A DNA stretch of 10,237 bases from Deltaproteobacteria bacterium (GTDB taxonomy: Bacteria; Desulfobacterota; DSM-4660; Desulfatiglandales; HGW-15), in contig JAFGIC010000082.1 in NCBI GenBank assembly GCA_016929815.1, forward strand, positions 1-10,237, given 5' to 3'. The notes beneath the pieces are model-generated. The model ran no database searches and was not told the DNA's origin. It worked only from the letters and a program-made list of their open reading frames with translations. The position numbers and the translations under genes are program-made. Shown here in pieces: positions 1 through 6,436 of the stretch; the stretch's first letter is position 1; the number at the start of each line of letters is the position of its first letter.

Positions 1-1495
1 AAAAAATATAACCGAATTGACCCAGTTCATTAACAGGCTCGGTTATCTCAATATCCATGAAATAAATGACCTGTTTTTTAATTATATCTATGAAACAGGA
101 AAAGATAATATTAGGAAATTTGACTCAGGATCTTGGAATAAGGATGAAATGTCTCCCCAATGGGCGCACTACTGTTTTTACGAATTGAACAATTATTTTC
201 AGCTGAGATTTTTCAGAACATTATGGAATCTTAGCGAGGAAAACTGGAAAGATATAAAATCAAAGGTTGAGACCAGGGATAAAGGCGGACTTTTATGGCT
301 CGCCCTCGATTGCCTTCGCGTCTCAAATTTCACCCAGGCTGAATCAATTTTATCGGATGTAATATCAAAACAACCTACGGATTATAAGGCATACTGCATG
401 GCCGCCTTTCTCTATATTGAAACGGATGACCTAAAACAGGCAAATGCCTTCCTGAAAAAATCCTTCGAATATGCAAGGACAACGCCACAGAAGATATTTA
501 TTCTTTTCCTACGCTCAAGGATCTACTGGCTCAACAGGGATCCTATAAAGGAAAAGGAGATGATAAGGGCAATCATCAGATTAAGCCCATTCTGTCATGA
601 AGCACTTTATCGCGACATCCTGCACACATTTCAGCACGGCAACAGGACCCTTGCGCTTCAGCATCTGGTGAAACTTATTAAAATGAACAGGGAATATTAT
701 ATTATTGCCCTTATTGACCCCGAATTGTCCGAGTTCAGCAGAGAGATACAGCCAAAGCTAGAGCAACTGCTCCTTGAGGTCCGAGAAGAAGCAAGCCGCA
801 TTATGCCCGAGGCTGAAAACGAGTTAAACAACCTGAAAGATATCATAGGAAACAATTCAAAGGAATTTACGGAAACAAGGTCCATGCTCTCTAAGGTAAA
901 AGACCTTTTGGAAAAGGGCAGCTATTTCGGATATACGGATGCAATTCATTACGGTGAGACGATCTCACACATGAGCAGCAGGATCATCGTCAGCCGCGAG
1001 GCGGACCTGTCATCTTCCTATGAGTCAATAAAACAGCGCATAGCATACTGCAGGGAGAGGATTAAAAGCCTGGAGTATCCCTTTATAGGAAGATCCGTGT
1101 CATCAGAACTGGCAATGATCCGCACAAGATTCGACACGGCCTCAGAAAAGGAAGACTTTTATGACCCTGAGAAGTATAAAAAGGTGATGGATGATTATGG
1201 CCTTATATCTTTCGATTTGACAAGGATTGAAGACAAACTGAATCGTCTTGAAGGAACAACCCATCTGCTGAGATTCGGGATCAGGTTCATAAAAAAGAAT
1301 ATAATCTTTCAATCGGCCAACCTTGTTATAGCCCTGGTGCTGTTTCCAATAACCGTTTATTATCTGAACGTTATCCTGCCGAATCTCAACATTTCGGCAC
1401 ATAACATGTGGAATTACCAAAAGATTGTGATTATCCTGGGCGGGATATCAGCACTTATCCTCGCAAGCCTTACTTCAAAAAAGGACGCGAATTGA
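1..1495 (+). CDS. TPR-like helical protein with C-terminal transmembrane hairpin, 5' end outside the window
   Basis: The reading frame is open to the left edge (phase starts at base 2). The first possible start, a TTG at 17, has no Shine-Dalgarno sequence in front of it, so the gene is most likely cut by the window. Residues here are counted from that TTG (492 residues). Residues about 90-227 form paired amphipathic helices that look like degenerate TPR units (for example around FTQAESILSDVISKQP and LKQANAFLKKSFEYA), a fold that normally mediates protein-protein contacts. Residues about 245-415 are charged and helical, probably coiled coil. Two hydrophobic segments follow, about 431-451 and 468-486, preceded by RFIKK and ended by SKKD, which suggests a hairpin with both ends in the cytoplasm. 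No enzyme motif or signal peptide is visible. The family is not recognised and the function is unknown. The gene ends 2 bp from the stop of the convergent activator gene. Confidence 0.85.
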   Translation, partial: KNITELTQFINRLGYLNIHEINDLFFNYIYETGKDNIRKFDSGSWNKDEMSPQWAHYCFYELNNYFQLRFFRTLWNLSEENWKDIKSKVETRDKGGLLWLALDCLRVSNFTQAESILSDVISKQPTDYKAYCMAAFLYIETDDLKQANAFLKKSFEYARTTPQKIFILFLRSRIYWLNRDPIKEKEMIRAIIRLSPFCHEALYRDILHTFQHGNRTLALQHLVKLIKMNREYYIIALIDPELSEFSREIQPKLEQLLLEVREEASRIMPEAENELNNLKDIIGNNSKEFTETRSMLSKVKDLLEKGSYFGYTDAIHYGETISHMSSRIIVSREADLSSSYESIKQRIAYCRERIKSLEYPFIGRSVSSELAMIRTRFDTASEKEDFYDPEKYKKVMDDYGLISFDLTRIEDKLNRLEGTTHLLRFGIRFIKKNIIFQSANLVIALVLFPITVYYLNVILPNLNISAHNMWNYQKIVIILGGISALILASLTSKKDAN

Positions 1496-1497
1496 TC

Positions 1498-3039
1498 CTA
1501 TTTGTACTGTTTTGGATTGATATTATATTTTTTAATCTTATAACCGAATATCCTCTCTGTGGTCTCAAGGATCTTTGCGGCCTGTCTCATATTTCCCCTA
1601 CTGCTCTTTAACGAATCGATCAGTATATCCTTCTCGAAGCTCTCAATCATGGCATCAAGTGATTTTGACTGTGTCGTGCCGGTCTCTTCGGCCGTCTGAA
1701 GTGTAAAGGGAAGATGATAACTGTGTATAACCTGTTCATCACAGAGAAGCACGGCCCTTTCTATACAGTTCTCCAGTTCTCTCACGTTTCCGGGCCAGTG
1801 ATACCTTGTCAGGGCGTCTATGGCCGGAGTTGATATCCTGCGAATATCTTTACCGTACTCCTTTGAATATTTTTCCATGAAATAATCCGCAAGCATGAAC
1901 AGGTCCGCATCTCTTTCCCTTAAGGGAGGCAGGTATATAGGGTAGACATTCAGGCGGTAAAAAAGGTCTTCCCGGAACTCGCCCTTTTCCACTGCATCGG
2001 CAAGATTAAGATTGGTAGCGGCTATCAGCCTGACATTGACCTTGATGACCCTGTTTCCGCCCACATGCTCAAGTTCCTTCTCCTGTAGCACTCTCAAGAG
2101 TTTACCCTGGCTCTCCAGTAAAAGCGATCCTATCTCATCCAGAAAAATAGTGCCGTTATTCGCTACTTCAAACTTGCCCTCCTTCTGTTTCAAAGCCCCT
2201 GTAAACGCGCCCTTCTCATGCCCGAAGAGTTCAGCCTCTACAAGGTTCCCGGGAAGCGCGGCGCAGTTCACCTTTACAAAGGGCTTGCCTGCGCGAAGAC
2301 TGTTATAATGTATGGCATTGGCGACAAGTTCCTTCCCTGTCCCGCTTTCACCGAGAAGCAATACATTGGCATTGCTTTTAGCAACCTGGCTTATGAGGTG
2401 AAATACCTCCTGCATCTTTCGGCTGTTCCCTATTATATTGGAAAAACTGTACTTTTGGGTCAACTCCCTCTTTAATCTTATATTTTCTCTGTTAAGCTCT
2501 TCCTTTTCCAGGCTGATCTTTTCCAGAAGCGCTACCTGTTGAGCAATCAACGTGCTGATAATAGACAGCAGCCTCACATCTTCCTGCGGCGGATAATCTT
2601 TTTCAAGCACTCTGTCAACGCTGAGGGCACCGATGACCCTGTCCCCTTCTTTAATAGGCACACATATAAATGCCATCTTTGATTTATCGATATTGCTCCT
2701 TGCCCCTGTCTTATCAAGGAAAAGAGGCTCGTGATCAAGACCTGCAATTGCCATGGGACGACCGGTCTTAATGACCTGGCCTGTAACGCCCTCGCCCAGT
2801 CTGTACCTGCCCTTGGTTTTGGCGGTGGATGATATGCCGTGAGCTACCTCTATATGTATCTCGGATGTCTCAATATTAAGAAGGGAGATGAATCCCCGGT
2901 TCATCCCCAGATATTCGGACAGCAGATCAAGCACCTTGTAAAGGGCTTTTCTGAGGTCGAGTGTCCCGTGAATCGCCTTTGTAATCTCGTAGAGGCATTC
3001 GACTTCATCGGGTCTGGGTAAGGGAATTTTTTTTGTCAT
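1498..3039 (-). CDS. NifA-like sigma-54-dependent transcriptional activator (GAF, AAA+, HTH)
   Basis: This 513-residue enhancer-binding protein should bind upstream DNA and use ATP hydrolysis to open sigma-54 RNA polymerase promoters. Residues about 15-175 form a GAF sensor domain containing FICVPIK and IGALSVDR, wording typical of NifA. A short coiled coil spans about 175-195. The AAA+ domain covers about 200-440. It shows Walker A GESGTGKE (230-237), the sigma-54 contact loop GAFTGA (277-282), Walker B GTIFLDE (296-302), ATN (341-343), arginine-finger candidates R356 and R362, and WPGNVREL (415-422). The C-terminal HTH is at about 482-506 (GNMRQAAKIL, then FGYKIKKYNI). All catalytic motifs look intact. 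The linker before the HTH lacks the C-X4-C motif of oxygen-sensitive rhizobial NifA. No nif gene is in the window, so the targets are unknown and the nifA symbol is withheld. The gene is divergent from the hybrid kinase gene. Confidence 0.88.
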   Translation of the reverse strand: MTKKIPLPRPDEVECLYEITKAIHGTLDLRKALYKVLDLLSEYLGMNRGFISLLNIETSEIHIEVAHGISSTAKTKGRYRLGEGVTGQVIKTGRPMAIAGLDHEPLFLDKTGARSNIDKSKMAFICVPIKEGDRVIGALSVDRVLEKDYPPQEDVRLLSIISTLIAQQVALLEKISLEKEELNRENIRLKRELTQKYSFSNIIGNSRKMQEVFHLISQVAKSNANVLLLGESGTGKELVANAIHYNSLRAGKPFVKVNCAALPGNLVEAELFGHEKGAFTGALKQKEGKFEVANNGTIFLDEIGSLLLESQGKLLRVLQEKELEHVGGNRVIKVNVRLIAATNLNLADAVEKGEFREDLFYRLNVYPIYLPPLRERDADLFMLADYFMEKYSKEYGKDIRRISTPAIDALTRYHWPGNVRELENCIERAVLLCDEQVIHSYHLPFTLQTAEETGTTQSKSLDAMIESFEKDILIDSLKSSRGNMRQAAKILETTERIFGYKIKKYNINPKQYK

Positions 3040-3071
3040 GGATAATATCTCATATACTGTTTACTACTGTA

Positions 3072-3100
3072 AAAATATAAAAATGCAGCAGGATTTGCAA
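3072..3100 (-). promoter_or_regulatory. weak candidate sigma-70 promoter for the NifA-like gene
   Basis: On the minus strand a TTGCAA (3100-3095) lies 15 to 17 bp from overlapping TATATT or TATTTT hexamers (within 3079-3072), upstream of the ATG at 3039. The -35 match is partial and the -10 position is ambiguous. Confidence 0.25.
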
Positions 3101-3141
3101 ATACTTTATAATGCATAAGAGAAATTTCTTAACAATGTAGC

Positions 3142-3170
3142 TTGCTATGCTTTTTCCAAGCGATTATATT
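3142..3170 (+). promoter_or_regulatory. candidate sigma-70 promoter for the hybrid kinase gene
   Basis: A -35-like TTGCTA (3142-3147) and a -10-like TATATT (3165-3170) are separated by 17 bp. They match the consensus hexamers at 4 of 6 and 5 of 6 positions. Transcription would begin near 3177, leaving a leader of roughly 55 nt before the ATG at 3233. AT-rich DNA yields such matches by chance, so this is tentative. Confidence 0.4.
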
Positions 3171-3232
3171 ATATATATAAGCAAACTTCTGACGGTATGA
3201 TTCATTCTCGATTAAACGGGACCATTTCATAA

Positions 3233-4879
3233 ATGAGCAAAGTCAATTCAAAAGTCATTAAGGCTAAAAACACGAAGGATGCAAATGGGGGAGCCCTTGC
3301 TGACCTTATAAAAAGGAACAGGGAGCTTCAGAAAGAGATATCCGAGCTTAAAAAAGACAAGCTAGAACTGCATAAATTCAAAGACGGGTTTCACCTTCTA
3401 ATGGAGCGTACACCTGATCTGCTTTTTATCAATGACGCAAAGGGAAATATTATTGATGCAAATCATATTGCATGCAAAACTCTTGGCTACAAGCGTGAAG
3501 AGCTTTTACAATTATCAATAAGAGATATAGAAGAACGTATTGCAGAACATCAGGAGAAGCTTAAAGAATCAATGCATTCTGCCCCTGTAACCTTTGATGG
3601 AATGCAGAAACGCAAAGACGGAACCCTATTCCCCGTTGAAATCAGGTTATGGCCTTTTGAATCTGGCGGGCAGAAACTGATGCTCGCACTCGCGCGTGAC
3701 GTCTCGGAGCGAAGGAGACGGGATGAAGAAACCAAAAAGCATGAAGATCAGCAGAATTTCCTTAAGAAGATGCAGTCAATCGGCACCCTTGCAGGGGGCA
3801 TAGCGCACAACTTCAATAATATTCTCATGGGGATTCAGGGAAATGTAAGCCTGATGACGTTTGATAAAAAACCTGAAGACCGTGATTACGCAAGGCTGAA
3901 TAAAATACAGGATCTGATCGACAACGGGGCAAGATTGACAAACCAGTTGATCGGGTACGCAAGGGAGGGCGCCTATTATCTGAAGGACGGGAATCTGAAT
4001 CAGATTGTTTCAGAGACGCTTGATTTTTATTTTAAGCACGTGATGGATATATCCGTTCGCACTGAGCTGGCTGAGGACCTTTTGTCCGTCAGGGTCGATA
4101 AAACACAGATAGGGCATGTGCTTATGGACCTTTACAGCAATGCCGTTGATGCGATGCCTGATGGCGGGAATATTATCATTAAAACAAAAAACATTGCACA
4201 TACCGACATCAAGGGGAAAGGGTATCAACCTGCACCCGGAAGATATGTAATGCTTTCTGTAAAGGATTCCGGAACAGGAATGAGCGCTGACGTCATTTCA
4301 AGGATCTTTGAGCCTTTTTTTACTACAAAGGGACTTGCCAAGGGCAGCGGGCTGGGACTGGCCTCGGTTTATGGGATTATCAAGGGGCATCAGGGTTATA
4401 TTGAGGTTGAATCCGAACCTGGTCGCGGAACCGTATTCAGTATATATCTTCCCGCCATTGAGAGGCAACAGGAGCAGAAGGAAGAAGTGACCGGAAGATT
4501 TTACCGGGGAGAAGAGACCATCCTTCTTGTTGATGATGACACAATGGTTCTTGATACGGGGGAGGAGATACTTGCCAGGCTTGGGTATAGGGTTATCTCC
4601 GCCTCGGGTGGAGGCGAGGCGATAAAATTATTCATGGAACATCATGCGCGCATTGATGCGGTCCTTCTGGATATGATAATGCCCGACACAGGCGGGGGAG
4701 AGGTCTTTGACAGGATTAAGGAGATAAATCCCGAGATCAAGGTACTCCTCACAAGCGGGTACAGCCGTGACGGGGAGGCAGATGAGATACTTAAACGTGG
4801 ATGCGACGGTTTTATACAGAAACCTTTTCATATAAAGGAATTATCAAAAAGGTTAAGAGAGATACTGGAGAAAAAATAG
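3233..4879 (+). CDS. cytoplasmic PAS hybrid sensor histidine kinase with C-terminal receiver domain
   Basis: This 548-residue protein should sense a signal through its PAS domain and pass phosphoryl groups to its own receiver. A charged coiled coil occupies about 20-50 and a PAS domain about 50-160 (TPDLLFINDAKGNIIDAN). The H-box GGIAHNFNN has the phospho-acceptor at His192. The ATPase domain shows the N-box around Asn303 (SNAVDAM), the G1 motif DSGTGM (345-350), the F-box EPFFTTK and the G2 motif GSGLGL (371-376). The receiver covers about 428-545, with acidic residues D434-D436, phospho-acceptor D480, T507 and K530. There is no membrane segment or signal peptide, so it is soluble. An in-frame TAA lies directly before the ATG, which excludes any upstream start; the ribosome-binding site is weak. 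Residue 193, next to the catalytic histidine, is Asn where the usual motif has Asp or Glu. The protein has no DNA-binding output domain, so its target is unknown; the divergent activator is one candidate. Confidence 0.94.
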   Translation: MSKVNSKVIKAKNTKDANGGALADLIKRNRELQKEISELKKDKLELHKFKDGFHLLMERTPDLLFINDAKGNIIDANHIACKTLGYKREELLQLSIRDIEERIAEHQEKLKESMHSAPVTFDGMQKRKDGTLFPVEIRLWPFESGGQKLMLALARDVSERRRRDEETKKHEDQQNFLKKMQSIGTLAGGIAHNFNNILMGIQGNVSLMTFDKKPEDRDYARLNKIQDLIDNGARLTNQLIGYAREGAYYLKDGNLNQIVSETLDFYFKHVMDISVRTELAEDLLSVRVDKTQIGHVLMDLYSNAVDAMPDGGNIIIKTKNIAHTDIKGKGYQPAPGRYVMLSVKDSGTGMSADVISRIFEPFFTTKGLAKGSGLGLASVYGIIKGHQGYIEVESEPGRGTVFSIYLPAIERQQEQKEEVTGRFYRGEETILLVDDDTMVLDTGEEILARLGYRVISASGGGEAIKLFMEHHARIDAVLLDMIMPDTGGGEVFDRIKEINPEIKVLLTSGYSRDGEADEILKRGCDGFIQKPFHIKELSKRLREILEKK

Positions 4880-4880
4880 T

Positions 4881-6293
4881 TTATTCAAGGGAATATTTGC
4901 CTGTTTCCCTGTCAGGCGGTACCGGATATTTGCCGTCAAAGCATGCCAGGCAGAGTTCCTCTCTCGGGATGCACGTGGCCTGTACAAGGTTTTCTATGCT
5001 GAGATAGCCTAGGCTGTCAAGCCCTATGTATTGACGGATCTCCTCTACGCTCTTCTGCGCCGCGATAAGCTCTCCCTTGTTTGAAAAGTCTATCCCGTAA
5101 TGGCATGGAAACCTGTGCGGCGGGCAGGATACAAGCATATGAACCTCCCTGGCGCCTGTGTCCCTCAGTGTCTTTATCCTGGTCTTTGAGGTAGTGCCCC
5201 TGATTATCGAATCTTCGATGATGCATACCCTTTTCCCCTTAAGCAACTCCTTGACGGGATTGAGCTTTACCTTGACGCCGAAATCCCGCATCGACTGGGA
5301 CGGCTGAATAAAGGTCCTGCCCACATAGTGGTTCCTTATCACACCCATCTCAAGAGGCATAGATGACGCCTGTGCAAAACCTATGGCCGCATAGTTCCCG
5401 GAATCTGGAAAAGGCATGACAAGGTCCGCGTCAACTGAGAACTCCTTTGCCAGGAGTTCTCCCTGTTTTTTTCTGAAGAGATAAACATTCTGACCGAATA
5501 TATTGCTGTCCGGCCTGGCGAAATAGATAAGTTCAAATATACATTGCGACCTCCTTGCCTGTATCTCTGATTTGATGCTCTTCATTCCGTCACGGTTTAT
5601 AATGAGGACCTCTCCGGGCTCTACATCTCTAAGATATTCGGCCTCTATAAGATCCAGAGCGCATGTCTCGGATGCTATTATATAGCCGGAGTGGAGGCGT
5701 CCCAGGCAAAGAGGCCTGAAACCGTTCGGGTCCCTCACGGCGATCATAGCGTCTTCAGTCATAATGACCATAGAGTAGGCCCCTTTGATTTTGTTCATGA
5801 CATTGATAATCGCCTTTTCAATCCCGTTTTTAATCTCCTTTGCAACAAGGTGCATGACTATTTCAGTGTCCATTGTAGTCTGAAATATGGACCCTTCGTT
5901 TTCCAGTTCTGTCCTCAACGCCCTTGCGTTTACAAAGTTGCCGTTATGCGCAACAGCAAGGCATTTGCCCGCGTATTGAACCTTGAACGGCTGTGCGTTT
6001 ACAAGGAGAGATGATCCGGTCGTGGAATATCTGACATGCCCCAGTGCGATATCTCCCTTCAGGCTGTCCAGAACTTCCTCATTGAATATATCCGGCACAA
6101 GCCCCATTGCCTTATGACCGACAACCCTTTTCCTGTCCGATACAAAGATGCCCGCGCTTTCCTGTCCCCTGTGCTGCAGGGCGTAGAGCCCGAAATAGGC
6201 AAGCTTTGCCGCCTCTTCATGATTATAGACGGCGAATATCCCGCATTCATCCCTAGGACGATCGTCGTTTGAAAGAATAATACTGTTTTCCAT
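4881..6293 (-). CDS. purF: amidophosphoribosyltransferase (glutamine PRPP amidotransferase)
   Basis: PurF makes 5-phosphoribosylamine from PRPP and glutamine, the first committed step of purine synthesis, in the cytoplasm. The 470-residue protein opens with a 16-residue leader before Cys17 (DECGIFAVYN). In the Bacillus-type family a propeptide is removed so that this cysteine becomes the N-terminal nucleophile. The Ntn-type glutaminase half contains LQHRGQESAG (39-48) and HNGN (116-119). The phosphoribosyltransferase half contains the PRPP loop IIEDSIIRGTTS (358-369). Cysteines 251, 397, 448 and 451 lie where the Bacillus subtilis enzyme binds its 4Fe-4S cluster, so an oxygen-sensitive iron-sulfur enzyme is expected; E. 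coli PurF lacks these. A purine-rich AAAGGGAAAT sits about 10 nt before the ATG. The gene follows carB on the same strand after 132 bp, possibly in one transcript. Confidence 0.97.
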   Translation of the reverse strand: MENSIILSNDDRPRDECGIFAVYNHEEAAKLAYFGLYALQHRGQESAGIFVSDRKRVVGHKAMGLVPDIFNEEVLDSLKGDIALGHVRYSTTGSSLLVNAQPFKVQYAGKCLAVAHNGNFVNARALRTELENEGSIFQTTMDTEIVMHLVAKEIKNGIEKAIINVMNKIKGAYSMVIMTEDAMIAVRDPNGFRPLCLGRLHSGYIIASETCALDLIEAEYLRDVEPGEVLIINRDGMKSIKSEIQARRSQCIFELIYFARPDSNIFGQNVYLFRKKQGELLAKEFSVDADLVMPFPDSGNYAAIGFAQASSMPLEMGVIRNHYVGRTFIQPSQSMRDFGVKVKLNPVKELLKGKRVCIIEDSIIRGTTSKTRIKTLRDTGAREVHMLVSCPPHRFPCHYGIDFSNKGELIAAQKSVEEIRQYIGLDSLGYLSIENLVQATCIPREELCLACFDGKYPVPPDRETGKYSLE

Positions 6294-6335
6294 GTTTTTT
6301 ATTTCCCTTTTAAATCATCTCATCAAGTACTTATG

Positions 6336-6429
6336 GTATGGCTCAAGGCGCGGGGTGCAGGGAAATTCAATACATTTCAAATCTCAAATTTGAAATTTAT
6401 TGCCTTACGCCTTGCGCCTTGTGCCCTAC
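6336..6429. repeat. 94-bp imperfect palindrome between carB and purF
   Basis: The left arm (6336-6382) and the reverse complement of the right arm (6388-6429) match at 34 of 42 aligned positions, with one 5-nt insertion (6363-6367) in the left arm. The central loop is CTCAA (6383-6387). The innermost 15-bp stem (6368-6382 with 6388-6402) has one mismatch, and an outer 8-bp block (CAAGGCGC at 6344-6351, GCGCCTTG at 6414-6421) is perfect. The right end includes the carB stop codon (6426-6428). All five mismatches in the G-rich middle section are transitions, and four of them would be G-U pairs in plus-sense RNA. It could be a dispersed palindromic repeat (REP or MITE-like) or an intercistronic hairpin. 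It lacks a clear U-tract, so a classical terminator is not supported. Confidence 0.8.
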
Positions 6430-6436
6430 GCCTCGT
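6402..6436. repeat. degenerate 7-bp tandem repeat at the carB 3' end
   Basis: Five consecutive 7-mers are visible: GCCTTAC, GCCTTGC, GCCTTGT, GCCCTAC and GCCTCGT. On the coding strand of carB they read as GTAAGGC-like units. The fourth unit contains the carB stop and the fifth its last coding bases. The block makes up most of the right arm of the 6336-6429 palindrome. Confidence 0.65.

Larger units (their letters stand above)
3040..3232. promoter_or_regulatory. divergent intergenic region between the activator and hybrid kinase genes
   Basis: This 193-bp AT-rich spacer is the largest gap between genes in the window and separates two divergent start codons, so it should hold the promoters of both. 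It contains an AT run at 3163-3180, a TTTGCAAA palindrome at 3094-3101 and a 10-bp palindrome AGAAATTTCT at 3120-3129, near the midpoint, that could be an operator. I found no convincing sigma-54 -24/-12 element (TGGCAC-N5-TTGC) on either strand. Confidence 0.6.

Noticed and set aside
17..19. TTG as the true start of the first gene
   Set aside because: The frame stays open to base 2 and no ribosome-binding site precedes the TTG, so truncation by the window edge is more likely.
1498..3039. Assigning nifA as a firm gene name
   Set aside because: Domain order and motifs are NifA-like, but no nif gene or target promoter is in the window and other sigma-54 activators share this architecture.
4888..4910. 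Hairpin (AGGGAA with TTCCCT) at the purF 3' end as a rho-independent terminator
   Set aside because: The stem is only 6 bp with an 11-nt loop, lies inside the coding sequence, and the T-run on the minus strand starts several bases after the stem.
6294..6425. Sigma-54 promoter before purF under control of the NifA-like protein
   Set aside because: A GGGCAC sequence is present on the minus strand, but no GC at the required -12 spacing follows it.
6402..6436. CRISPR-like array
   Set aside because: The units are 7 bp and directly adjacent with no spacers; a CRISPR array needs longer repeats and unique spacers.
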